DNA of 64,000 nucleotides from JAICMB01 sp035295125 (GTDB taxonomy: Bacteria; Acidobacteriota; Terriglobia; Bryobacterales; Bryobacteraceae), in contig DATGJP010000011.1 in the NCBI GenBank assembly GCA_035295125.1, positions 1 to 64,000 of the forward strand, read 5' to 3'. The notes below the pieces were generated by a model that saw nothing but the letters and a program-made list of their open reading frames with translations, had not been told where the DNA came from and did no database searches. Below, piece after piece: positions 9,324-17,435 of the stretch (within the stretch, counting starts at the first letter, position 1; each line of letters starts with the position of its first letter). A program made the position numbers and the translations under genes.

Positions 9324-9597
9324 CGGGTTGCCTCCCTCCTCGTCATTCCTTTCCGTCTCTTCCACATCATCCTGTCTCCAAATTGAGCAAGTGGGCTGCC
9401 GCATTATTGGCTTAAGCATTTCTAATGGTCTCGATGGGAACGCGCGATGATCTTCCCTACGTCGAAAGGGTGTACGCGCAAAGGTCACCTCAGCATTGAT
9501 TTAACAGTGTTACTTGCGACGCGACCCTGAATTCGATAGCGGTGAGAAATCATGAAATTCGTAGAACTCCGCAGCACTTCTGTCCATCGGCGGCACC

Positions 9598-10050
9598 ATG
9601 CCGTTTAACGTTCTTCTCATTGAGGACAACCCCGGCGATGCCACCCTGGTGCGCTGCGCTATCGAGGAAGCACAGCTCAACTGTGCCCTCTATGTGGCTC
9701 AGAACAAGGCCGAAGCTCTAGCCTTTCTGAACAAACAGGATCCCTGGAAACGTGCGCCCGATCCAGCCATAATTCTGTTGGACTGGAATCTTCCCGCCAG
9801 CGGGGCGGAAGTTCTGAACACCATCCGGGAACTCACGGATATTCCTCGCATCCCCGTCATCATTTACAGCTCCTCGCTCTCCCCCGACGACATACGGAAT
9901 GCCTATGCCTTGGGTGCAAACTGCTGGATAAATAAGGGAACACTGCTGGATGAGTGTTTCGAGACCATTGCGCAGACGATACAATTCTGGAGCCGCGTTG
10001 CGACTGTGCCCCATCATGAGGGCGAGATTGCGGCGCGCGGTACGACGTAA
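9598..10050 (+). CDS. Stand-alone response regulator (Rcp1-like)
   Basis: A 150-residue single-domain receiver with NVLLIEDNPGD, the phospho-acceptor in IILLDWNLPASG, serines at the switch position (VIIYSSSLSP), and the conserved lysine in CWINKGT. It has no output domain, so it likely works by protein contact. It faces another receiver gene across a shared 274-base upstream region. No strong ribosome site precedes the ATG, so weak translation or leader-dependent control is possible. The partner kinase must be encoded elsewhere. Confidence 0.9.
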   Translation: MPFNVLLIEDNPGDATLVRCAIEEAQLNCALYVAQNKAEALAFLNKQDPWKRAPDPAIILLDWNLPASGAEVLNTIRELTDIPRIPVIIYSSSLSPDDIRNAYALGANCWINKGTLLDECFETIAQTIQFWSRVATVPHHEGEIAARGTT

Positions 10051-10078
10051 CCGGCGTTGGACACGAGTTGCCAGCCGT

Positions 10079-10696
10079 CTAATTCGGCTGTCGCCCCGAT
10101 GCCGACTGGTTCGGCTCCCACAGCACTTCAGAGACTTTGAGCTCGTGGTTCACCCAGCGGCTCCACACGAACAAAGCGTCGCTCAAACGGTTGAGGTATT
10201 GGATCACCTCAATGGGGACCTCCTCCTCGCGAGCCAGCCTTACTGCGATGCGTTCGGCTCGGCGGCAAATGGTCCGGCACACATGCAGCTCGGTATTCAG
10301 CCGCGAACCTCCCGGCAACACGAACGAGCGCAAGGGCGCGAGTTCGGCATTCATTTCGTCGATCTCGCGTTCCAATTGGCGAATCTCGACTTCCGTCACG
10401 CGCGGCTGTTTCGGGTGAACATCCTCAGCAAGGGTCGCCAGGATTGAACCCAGATTGAAGAGCTCGTTCTGCACGCGCCTCAGGATCGGCAGCAGCCGTG
10501 GAACTTCCGACTCGGCCGACACGCTGGCCATTCCGATAAAGGCGTTCAGCTCATCCACCGAGCCATAGCACTCGATGCGCAAGGAATCCTTGCCTACTCG
10601 CTGGCCGCCCACAAGACTGGTCTGACCCTTATCGCCGCCCTTGGTGTAGATCCGATTCAGGGCTAGACGTGGCTCGTTAAATTTCGCGTCGCTCAT
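10079..10696 (-). CDS. cobO: PduO-type cob(I)alamin adenosyltransferase
   Basis: This encodes a 205-residue enzyme that transfers the adenosyl group of ATP to cob(I)alamin, giving coenzyme B12. It has the PduO-type signatures: RIYTKGGDKGQTSL near the N-terminus (ATP loop), CYGSVDELNAFIG, and the C-terminal CRRAERIAVRL and YLNRLSDALFVWSRW segments. The ATG at 10696 is preferred over a TTG three codons upstream. The gene converges with the response regulator at a distance of 28 bases. No cobalamin riboswitch fold is visible upstream. Confidence 0.93.
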   Translation of the reverse strand: MSDAKFNEPRLALNRIYTKGGDKGQTSLVGGQRVGKDSLRIECYGSVDELNAFIGMASVSAESEVPRLLPILRRVQNELFNLGSILATLAEDVHPKQPRVTEVEIRQLEREIDEMNAELAPLRSFVLPGGSRLNTELHVCRTICRRAERIAVRLAREEEVPIEVIQYLNRLSDALFVWSRWVNHELKVSEVLWEPNQSASGRQPN

Positions 10697-10992
10697 CGGA
10701 AACAAGGCTAACGCATCCCATGCCTAATCTCGTAGCCCATCGGAATAAGCCGGTGTCGATTTGTGAGGCGGCAAGCAAAACCCGGGCCTCCGGGCGATCC
10801 GGATGAACGATGAGATCTGGTCTAGGCATCCAAAAGGCCAAACGAAACCGCCCGGCTCGCTCTTCCACGGAATTTTCCCAGCGGCCTGATCCATAAAATC
10901 AGTGGTTTACGAATCATCGTCGGTTATGTTTTAGCTTGCGTCCGACGATTACGACGGTTTCCTAATGGTCCGGCCTGATCTGCCGATAACTT

Positions 10993-11319
10993 ATGTGGAT
11001 GATTGACGCCGTTCAAGATAGTGAAATCGTGCTGGCGCGCTTCAACCGCCTGATCCAGGAACTCCTGCGGGGCACGATGAACCGTAACACATTCCGCCCA
11101 TGGGAGATAGAGATCCTTCTCGACATAGAGATGTGTAATCTCCGTGACGGTGTGAAACGGGAAACCCTGCGGCGCTATCAAAAGGCCGTCCAGCGGTCCA
11201 TGGAAAAGGGCACGCCAACCCCACTAAAACTCTCCGAATACCTCGCCGGCCAGAAATCGCGCCGTTCAGCGGCTGCCACAGGCGCTGAGCAGCCGGAAAA
11301 ACTGGTCGCCAACGGCTAA
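10993..11319 (+). CDS. Conserved-looking hypothetical protein
   Basis: This encodes a 108-residue soluble protein of unknown function. It reads as mostly helical, with a basic C-terminal tail. Segments FNRLIQELLRGTMNR and PWEIEILLDIEMCNLRD alternate in helix-like patterns, but no catalytic or metal motif is seen. Two in-frame ATGs (10993 and 10999) are possible starts. It is followed after 30 bases by a YggX-like gene and may be co-transcribed with it. The reading frame has coding-like codon use over its length. Confidence 0.65.
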   Translation: MWMIDAVQDSEIVLARFNRLIQELLRGTMNRNTFRPWEIEILLDIEMCNLRDGVKRETLRRYQKAVQRSMEKGTPTPLKLSEYLAGQKSRRSAAATGAEQPEKLVANG

Positions 11320-11332
11320 GCTGCTATTCTGT

Positions 11333-11351
11333 ATGGGAAGGAGATTCCCAT
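11333..11351 (+). promoter_or_regulatory. Hairpin that encloses the ribosome site of the YggX-like gene
   Basis: ATGGGAA and TTCCCAT form a perfect 7-bp inverted repeat with the loop GGAGA. The loop is the core of the Shine-Dalgarno element, and the 3' arm runs into the ATG start codon at 11350. In the mRNA this would hide both the ribosome site and the start codon. A translational switch (temperature or protein-responsive) is an inference. Confidence 0.45.
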
Positions 11352-11679
11352 GGGTTGCGGCAGTGGGATGGTAGGTCCCCAAATCGAGACAAATCAGAGC
11401 GGACGCAAGGTCTTCTGCGTCAAGTTCCAACGGGAAATGCCCGGTCTCGACGAAGTGCCCTTCGAAGGTCACCCTCTCGGCCAACGGATTTACGAAAACG
11501 TCTCCAAAGAAGCATGGAAGATGTGGGTTGAGCACATGAAGATGATCATGAACGAATATCGGCTCAACCTCGGCACCCAGGAGGCCCAGGAATTCCTCCT
11601 CAAACAGATGGAGGATTTCTTCTTCGGCGAAGGCGCCGCGCTACCCCCGGGCTACGTTCCCCCACGCAGCAAGGGCTGA
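11350..11679 (+). CDS. YggX-like Fe(II)-trafficking / oxidative damage protection protein
   Basis: This encodes a 109-residue protein whose residues 20-92 match the YggX family: a FCVKFQREMPGLDEVPFEG start, the GQRIYENVSKEAWKMWVEHM helix and NEYRLNL, ending in MEDFFFGEG. YggX proteins protect iron-sulfur clusters and labile iron. The family cysteine in the FC-x-x-x-x-Q context is present. About 19 extra residues at the front and a Pro-rich tail exceed the usual 90-residue size. The stop overlaps the start of the next gene (TGATG), so the two are translationally coupled. Confidence 0.82.
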   Translation: MGCGSGMVGPQIETNQSGRKVFCVKFQREMPGLDEVPFEGHPLGQRIYENVSKEAWKMWVEHMKMIMNEYRLNLGTQEAQEFLLKQMEDFFFGEGAALPPGYVPPRSKG

Positions 11680-13196
11680 TGCTCCGTCGAACGGTTCTTC
11701 TCATCGCGGCAGGCGCCGCGCTCGCGCTGGCCTCCGGCCAGCCACTCGACCGCGCGAAAATCGATGCCGCCGTCCAGCGTTCCATGAAAGACTGGGGCGT
11801 TCCCGGCTGCGCTATCGCGATCGTTCGCGGAAATGACGTCCTCTTGACTGCGGGGTATGGAGTCAAGGAGGCCGGCAAACCCGATCGTGTCGATCCGAAC
11901 ACGATCTTTGCCATTGGCTCCATGACAAAAGCCTTCACCACGGCGGCGATGTCGATCCTGGTGGACGATGGCAAGATGAACTGGGACGATCCTGTCCGCA
12001 AGTACATCGAATTCTTCCACCTCGAAGATCCGCTTGCCGATGAGATGGTCACGCTGCGCGACCTGGTCTGTCATCGCACCGGATTGGCCCGGAATGACAT
12101 GTTGTGGTACAACTCGCCACTGACCAGCGAGGAAATTATCCGCAGGATCGCTTACCTGAAGCCGACGCGTCCGTTCCGGTCAGCGTGGCAGTACAACAAC
12201 CTGATGTTCCTGACAGCCGGGTATGCAGTATCGAAGACTGCCGGAACTACGTGGCAGAGCTTCGTGCAGACGCGAATCTTCGATCCGCTCGGCATGAAGA
12301 CCGCCGATTTTACGACCGACGTCGTGCAGCACTCGTCCGACCATGCCAGTCCGCACCGCAAGACGAATGGTAAGACGGAAGCGATTGCCTGGCGCAATCT
12401 CGACAACATCGCTCCCGCCGGTTCCATTAACGCGAGCGTGGTCGAACTTGCGAATTGGGCGCGTCTGCAGTTGAACAAAGGCGAATTCGAAGGCAAGCAC
12501 CTGATCTCGGCCCGTAACATGGCCGAAATGCACACGCCGCAGATGGCCATGCGTCCGGAAGATTGGGGCCGGGAATGGAATCCCGAAACGCATCAGATTA
12601 GCTACGGCATGGGGTGGGAACTGCACGACTATCGTGGCCTGCACCTGGTCTCGCACGGCGGTGCGATCGACGGTTTTCGCGGCAACATTACCCTGTTGCC
12701 CGACCAGAAGCTCGGAATTGTCGTGCTTTCGAACCTCGATCAGGAAAACATGCCGGAAGCCTTGCGGTTTTCGCTGATCGACGCGGTGCTTGGTCTCGCG
12801 CCGCGCGATTGGGACTCGACTCTGATTGAGCATTTTCGCATGGAAACCGACCGGGCGGCGGAAGCTACGAAGAAACGCCTCGCAGCGAGGCATCTTGACA
12901 CCAAGCCGTCGCGCGAACTGGATGCTTATGCGGGCGAGTATTTCGATCCGGGTTACGGGACAGCAACTGTGAGCCTGGCGGAGGGCGCGCTGCACATCGC
13001 ATGGAGCAATTTCAAGGAGCCGCTGGAACACTTCCAGTTTGATACGTTCGATGTTAAGGCTGGATCTCTTCGGGCATCTCCGGTACAGTTCCAGCTCGGG
13101 CCAAACGGCGAGGTCCGCACGATGAACTTCCTCGGTGTGGATTTCGCCAAGCGATCAAATCACCGGCAGGGCGCCGGCGATGTCAAAACGCAGTAG
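11679..13196 (+). CDS. Secreted serine hydrolase of the beta-lactamase/PBP (class C) fold
   Basis: A 505-residue protein with a signal peptide (TVLLIAAGAALALASG). The class-C catalytic set is complete: SMTK at 81-84, YNN at 172-174 and an HGG motif (VSHGGAIDGFRG) near 326 in place of KTG. Residues after about 400 form a C-terminal beta domain often attached to such hydrolases. Members are esterases, D-aminopeptidases or beta-lactamases; which one cannot be told. It starts inside the stop of the YggX-like gene and its last 42 bases overlap the convergent ATP-grasp gene. Confidence 0.88.
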   Translation: MLRRTVLLIAAGAALALASGQPLDRAKIDAAVQRSMKDWGVPGCAIAIVRGNDVLLTAGYGVKEAGKPDRVDPNTIFAIGSMTKAFTTAAMSILVDDGKMNWDDPVRKYIEFFHLEDPLADEMVTLRDLVCHRTGLARNDMLWYNSPLTSEEIIRRIAYLKPTRPFRSAWQYNNLMFLTAGYAVSKTAGTTWQSFVQTRIFDPLGMKTADFTTDVVQHSSDHASPHRKTNGKTEAIAWRNLDNIAPAGSINASVVELANWARLQLNKGEFEGKHLISARNMAEMHTPQMAMRPEDWGREWNPETHQISYGMGWELHDYRGLHLVSHGGAIDGFRGNITLLPDQKLGIVVLSNLDQENMPEALRFSLIDAVLGLAPRDWDSTLIEHFRMETDRAAEATKKRLAARHLDTKPSRELDAYAGEYFDPGYGTATVSLAEGALHIAWSNFKEPLEHFQFDTFDVKAGSLRASPVQFQLGPNGEVRTMNFLGVDFAKRSNHRQGAGDVKTQ

Positions 13197-14360
13197 GCTG
13201 TGTGTCCGCCGCAAGGTTTGCTCAACCTTGCCTGGGGACTCGCCATTCGCAAAGATAAACCCCAGGTAGCTGTTGCCCTCGGGCAGTGGCACGAGTTTCT
13301 GACCTTTCTTGGCCGTGATGATCACCTCGGGGTGATCGGGAACGCCTTCGACACCCACAAAGACGCCCTCGCGCGGAATCGGAATCATCATGACACCGGA
13401 TGCGCGAATCTCTGGGAGCGGAGGATTTACTTCGCCCACGGCATGCCTCAGGATCAACTCCTCGAGGCCGGGCAGGGCTTTGGCGCACAAGCCGCCGATC
13501 GGCCGCGCCGCCACCTCCAGCATCCAAATGCCGCGATCGTTCGCCCGCATTTCCGCGTGGATGGGGCCGTGGGTCAGGCCAAGGGCCGAGATGGCCTGTT
13601 GCGTGGTCTCCTCAATCGCCTCTTGAACAGCGGCGCCTTCGCGCGAGGGAGTCACGTAAATCGTCTCTTCGAAAAACGGCCCATTCAGCGGGTCGGGTTT
13701 GTCAAAGAGCGCGAGGTTTCGAAGCTTGCCGTTTGTGACGATGCCCTCCAGGGCGAATTCGCGGCCGACGATGAAGCTCTCGACCTGAATGAAGCGATCC
13801 TGTTCGTCATGCATCCGCCGGATATCGGGGTCATCGAGTAGCGCTCGAATACGGTGGAACGCCGCCCGGAACTCACCGGCATTGTCGGCCCGAATTACGC
13901 CGCGGCTGGCCGACAGCCCGAGCGGCTTCAAAACACAGGGGTAAAACGTCGACTCCGACGGCTCGCTAGCGACGGGCAGTCGGAAGAACTCCGGCACGAG
14001 CAGGCCTGCAGCACGAAACCGCTCTCGTGCCAGGAACTTGCTGCGGCTCGCCGTCACTGCAGTGGGAGGGTGAAAACGCAATCCCAACCGCTCGGCGACG
14101 AGCGAAGCTACGTAGGCGGGACGGTCGCCGACGGCCACGATCCCATCCACTCGCCCGGCGGCCGCTATAACATCCGCGGCGCCTTCCGGTTGGTCGAACT
14201 TCAAAGGCAGCGCCCGATCGCCCCACGGATCCTCCAGGACGTGGCACCGGTCCGTCGCGAGGATCAGATTGATCCCCGCCCGCTCGGCCGCCTCGCCAAA
14301 CATCCGCGTTTGATAGCCGGTGGTCGCCGCAACCAGCACGACCCTTTTACGCTCGCTCAA
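13155..14360 (-). CDS. ATP-grasp carboxylate-amine ligase-like protein
   Basis: A 401-residue enzyme with the biotin-carboxylase-like ATP-grasp architecture. It has an N-terminal pre-grasp Rossmann part (VVLVAATTGYQTRMFGEAA), an ATP-binding lysine segment (YPCVLKPLGLSASRGV), QVESFIVGREFALEGIV, and the metal-binding glutamates in GPIHAEMRANDRGIWMLEVA. Enzymes of this fold join an acid to an amine through an acyl-phosphate; the substrate is unknown. The start is TTG, overlapping the stop of the upstream nuclease gene as TTGA, with GAAGGG upstream. The 3' end overlaps the convergent hydrolase gene by 42 bases. Confidence 0.85.
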   Translation of the reverse strand: MSERKRVVLVAATTGYQTRMFGEAAERAGINLILATDRCHVLEDPWGDRALPLKFDQPEGAADVIAAAGRVDGIVAVGDRPAYVASLVAERLGLRFHPPTAVTASRSKFLARERFRAAGLLVPEFFRLPVASEPSESTFYPCVLKPLGLSASRGVIRADNAGEFRAAFHRIRALLDDPDIRRMHDEQDRFIQVESFIVGREFALEGIVTNGKLRNLALFDKPDPLNGPFFEETIYVTPSREGAAVQEAIEETTQQAISALGLTHGPIHAEMRANDRGIWMLEVAARPIGGLCAKALPGLEELILRHAVGEVNPPLPEIRASGVMMIPIPREGVFVGVEGVPDHPEVIITAKKGQKLVPLPEGNSYLGFIFANGESPGKVEQTLRRTHSLLRFDIAGALPVI

Positions 14361-15403
14361 CTGCTGCTACCCTTCTCCAATTCAGCTTCCAATTCCTCGA
14401 TCGTCGGCAACGAACTCCGGAGGTCGTCCGGCAGCGCCTCAGTGAGGCGGTACTGCGATATTCCGATCGGCTTGGCGTTGTCGCGCAGGGCATACTCCGC
14501 CACGACAGCGTTTTTCGATTTGCAAAGAATGATGCCAATGCTGGGCTGGTCCTGCGGGTGGCGAAGGAGATCGTCCACCGCGGACAGATAGAAATTCATT
14601 TTGCCGGCGTATTCCGGCTTGAAAGGTCCGGTCTTCAGATCGATGACGACAAAACAACGCAGTTTGAGGTGGTAGAAGAGCAGGTCGATCCTGAAATCGT
14701 CGCCGCCAACTTCGATAGGGTACTGGCTGCCAACGAATGCGAAGCCTACACCCAGTTCGAGAAGGAACTTACGCAAGTGCTCGATAAGCCCGGCTTCGAG
14801 TTCCCGCTCGCGGGCGTCTTCGGCGAGGGTGAGAAAGTCGAAATTGTAGGGATCTTTGAGGATCTGCTGCGCCAGGTCGGATTGGAGGGGCGGCAAGGTT
14901 GCGGCGAAGTTCGTCTGGGCTTTACCCTGGCGGTGGTACAGGCCGGATTCTATCTGATGGACGAGGACGTTGCGGCTCCAGCCATGCTCGAGTGTTGCCT
15001 TCACATACCATTGCCGTTCCAGATGATCCTTCACATAGTCGAGGATGCGGACATTGTGTCCCCAAGGTATTTGTGCAACAGCTTGTTGCACAAATTCAGC
15101 GGCCGGGTATGCTTCGGCTAAAGCCCGCATATAGTTGAGGTTACGAGGCGAGAAGCCCTTCATCTCAGGAAACGCATTATGCAAATCATCAGAGAGTCGA
15201 TCAATAACCTTTGCGCCCCAACCTGCCAGGTTCTGCCGCTCGAGGATCCCGCTGCCGATTCGCCAGTACAGCAGCACCAACTCGCGATTGACCGCCAGCC
15301 CCGCCCGCAATTGCGCGCTGCGGATCTGCCGCTTTAGGTCCTGTAAGAACCCCTCATAACCTTCAGGAAAGAGGGGTGCGAGCTTGTTTAAAGCTTCTGG
15401 CAC
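14357..15403 (-). CDS. YhcG-type PDDEXK nuclease family protein (DUF1016)
   Basis: This encodes a 348-residue protein. The N-terminal helical domain has AVNRELVLLYWRIGSGIL and the FPEMKGFSPRNLNYMRALAE and QIPWGHN segments typical of DUF1016. The C-terminal PDDEXK nuclease part has the strand motif DFRIDLLFYHLKLRCFVVIDLK, in which the Asp and the D-x-K pair are the expected metal-binding residues. Relatives accompany restriction-modification and other defence genes. The GTG start directly follows the stop of the gene upstream, and the end overlaps the ATP-grasp gene. No methylase is nearby. Confidence 0.87.
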   Translation of the reverse strand: MPEALNKLAPLFPEGYEGFLQDLKRQIRSAQLRAGLAVNRELVLLYWRIGSGILERQNLAGWGAKVIDRLSDDLHNAFPEMKGFSPRNLNYMRALAEAYPAAEFVQQAVAQIPWGHNVRILDYVKDHLERQWYVKATLEHGWSRNVLVHQIESGLYHRQGKAQTNFAATLPPLQSDLAQQILKDPYNFDFLTLAEDARERELEAGLIEHLRKFLLELGVGFAFVGSQYPIEVGGDDFRIDLLFYHLKLRCFVVIDLKTGPFKPEYAGKMNFYLSAVDDLLRHPQDQPSIGIILCKSKNAVVAEYALRDNAKPIGISQYRLTEALPDDLRSSLPTIEELEAELEKGSSS

Positions 15404-16255
15404 TCAGCGTTTCCAGGGAGTCACGTGTAACCCGGCCGGGGCTACTGCGTGCGCGGTGTCGAGATCGTCTTTCACAATCGGAATCGACATACTTATCGTA
15501 TCGGGTCGGGACGGATAATTTTGACTAACAGAGAATTTGAGGGTTCGTGACGAGCCCGACTCCACATACGAAACCGTCCGCGTTGCATCCGCAAACGACC
15601 GAAGTTGCACCGCCTGGTTTGCCGCATCGGCCGTGATGAGCACCTCGCGAATCACCCGCTCAGGCGACGCATAGGTCAGTACCGCTACGATGGTCGGTTT
15701 ACGCAGGCGCACGTCAGCGGCATTGTCTTCAGGCACCTCGAGTCCCACATACCGCGTCGTGAGCGTCTCACGTGAAATCGAAAACTGCACCAGCGGGACA
15801 TATGTGTCCATGAGATGCGCACCGTTTCCGAGCTTGTAGACGGACCACCAATCGGTCTCCTCCAAGCCGCGCGAAACGAGAAGTATTTCGTTATTGATGT
15901 TGCGGCAATCCAGACCCTCGACCTTAAAGGAGTAGAGAGGTTTCTGTTTGGGATCGACGCCCAACGGCCATGCTTCGACCGTTGTCGACGCTTCCATGCC
16001 GATCTCATCCACCACCTGCTTCGTTTTGGTCGTCTTCCGCAGCAGGAGACGCTCGTTATTCGGCCGGCCCGGAATACCGGCTCCGGTCATCTCATATTCG
16101 ACGTTGGTGATTTCAACGTTTTCCTGACCGTCTTTGACGGCATAGGTAACCATTGAATTCGACTCAAACTGGAAAGGCTTCCTGGCTTGACCTACGACGC
16201 TGGGAGCGACAGCCGCCACGATCAAAACGAAGTATTTGCGATGTTGCCGGTTCGT
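15404..16255 (-). CDS. Secreted protein of unknown function, probable ACG start
   Basis: I do not recognise the family. From an ACG at 16255 it gives 283 residues opening with a good signal peptide (NRQHRKYFVLIVAAVAPSVV, then GQA). A perfect AGGAGG stands six bases before the ACG, and no in-frame ATG, GTG or TTG lies near it. The open frame continues to an ATG at 16354, but that start overlaps the upstream gene and yields an unlikely Cys/Trp-rich leader. The mature part is beta-rich (GLEVPEDNAADVRLRKP, SMSIPIVKDDLD). The end abuts the YhcG-type nuclease gene. Confidence 0.7.
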   Translation of the reverse strand, partial: TNRQHRKYFVLIVAAVAPSVVGQARKPFQFESNSMVTYAVKDGQENVEITNVEYEMTGAGIPGRPNNERLLLRKTTKTKQVVDEIGMEASTTVEAWPLGVDPKQKPLYSFKVEGLDCRNINNEILLVSRGLEETDWWSVYKLGNGAHLMDTYVPLVQFSISRETLTTRYVGLEVPEDNAADVRLRKPTIVAVLTYASPERVIREVLITADAANQAVQLRSFADATRTVSYVESGSSRTLKFSVSQNYPSRPDTISMSIPIVKDDLDTAHAVAPAGLHVTPWKR

Positions 16256-16289
16256 ACAACACCTCCTGGACGTCCACTGAGAGTGTACT

Positions 16290-17435
16290 TCAGAACAGAG
16301 AGTCCAGCAGATCGCGGCTGGGAACGCTCCCCTGGGCCATTGTGGCGCTTCCACCGCCGCGGCCGCCCACTCTGGTCACCGCTTCTTTCACTTTCTGGCC
16401 TGCGTTCACGCCGCTGTCCCTGGACGCGGCCACCAACACCGATGGCGGGTCGTCGACAGTAGCGATGAACAAAGCCTTTTCGCCCTCGACAAACGCCTGG
16501 GCTTCGGCTCGGAGCTCTTCGGTCAGCGCCTGGACTCTCCGGCGAATGCGCCTTAACCCGTCCTCTTCCGGCCCTGTAGTCGCATAAAGCTGGCGTCCCC
16601 GGACTTGGGCAAACTCGACGCTCAGCTTGCGCAGAGCGCGCTCCGTCTCCTGGAGCTTTTCGAATTGCCCACTCACCAATGCTGGCGTCTCGTCCAATGG
16701 AGCGGAGAAGGAACGTGCAATCGCGGACACCGCCTCGTAGTCGGCACGAGCTCGTTTCACAGCCCGCATGCCGCACAAAAACTCGATCCTTACATTGCCG
16801 CGGATCTTATCCAGCTTGCGAATGAGAATCGGGCCGATCTCACCGGTGCGGCGGACATGAGTGCCGCCGCACGCGCTACGATCCAGGTCCGCTATCGAAA
16901 TGATCCTGATTCGCCCCTGACGCTCGGTCGGCTTACGCAATCCCAGGTCCTCGGTGGAATCCTGGTAAGAAATCGTGACCAGCCGATCCTCAAACACGAC
17001 CTCGTTGCAACGTTCCTCGACACGGCGAAGCTCCGCCGGTTCCAGGCTCGCTCGCGCGATATCGATCGTGGACGATTCCACGCCCAGGTGAAAGCTCACG
17101 GTTTGAGCGCCGAAAAGCTCCACCAGCACCGCTGATAGCAGATGCTGGCCCGTGTGCTGTTGCATATGGTCGAAACGGCGTGTCCAATCGATCCGTCCCT
17201 CCACCTCTGCGTCGGGTAGTGGTGAGTCGAGCACATGCACGATGCGCTCCTCTTCATCGCCGACTTCGGTGACGCGCACACCGTTAAGCGATCCCAGATC
17301 GTAGGGCTGGCCGCCCGATGGCGGATAAAAGACGGTGCGGTCGAGGTAGATACGAGTCCGATCCGGGCTCGCATCCAAAACGCGGGCCCGGAACTCGGTC
17401 AGATAGCAGTCGTCGTAATAGAGGCGATCGGTCAC
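16290..17435 (-). CDS. AlaX-type alanyl-tRNA editing protein with DHHA1 domain
   Basis: A 381-residue stand-alone homologue of the editing half of alanyl-tRNA synthetase. It hydrolyses Ser- or Gly-tRNA(Ala). It has YPPSGGQPYDLG, the zinc-binding HTGQH and the second zinc motif CGGTH, followed by a helical region and a C-terminal DHHA1-like segment (SGVNAGQKVKEAVTRVGGRG). This long form corresponds to AlaX-L. The GTG at 17435 overlaps the preceding stop as GTGA. The open frame runs further upstream, but only into the neighbouring gene. Confidence 0.92.
   Translation of the reverse strand: MTDRLYYDDCYLTEFRARVLDASPDRTRIYLDRTVFYPPSGGQPYDLGSLNGVRVTEVGDEEERIVHVLDSPLPDAEVEGRIDWTRRFDHMQQHTGQHLLSAVLVELFGAQTVSFHLGVESSTIDIARASLEPAELRRVEERCNEVVFEDRLVTISYQDSTEDLGLRKPTERQGRIRIISIADLDRSACGGTHVRRTGEIGPILIRKLDKIRGNVRIEFLCGMRAVKRARADYEAVSAIARSFSAPLDETPALVSGQFEKLQETERALRKLSVEFAQVRGRQLYATTGPEEDGLRRIRRRVQALTEELRAEAQAFVEGEKALFIATVDDPPSVLVAASRDSGVNAGQKVKEAVTRVGGRGGGSATMAQGSVPSRDLLDSLF

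Noticed and set aside
10697..10992. Possible cobalamin riboswitch upstream of the adenosyltransferase
   Set aside because: No B12-box-like sequence or suitable stem series could be found in this 296-base region.
10924..11181. 85-codon minus-strand frame opposite the hypothetical gene at 10993
   Set aside because: There is no ribosome site, and composition is typical of a shadow frame. The plus-strand frame reads more like a protein.
12180..13031. 283-codon open frame on the minus strand
   Set aside because: It lies wholly antisense to the beta-lactamase-fold gene, whose motifs and start are clear. It has no ribosome site or recognisable motif.
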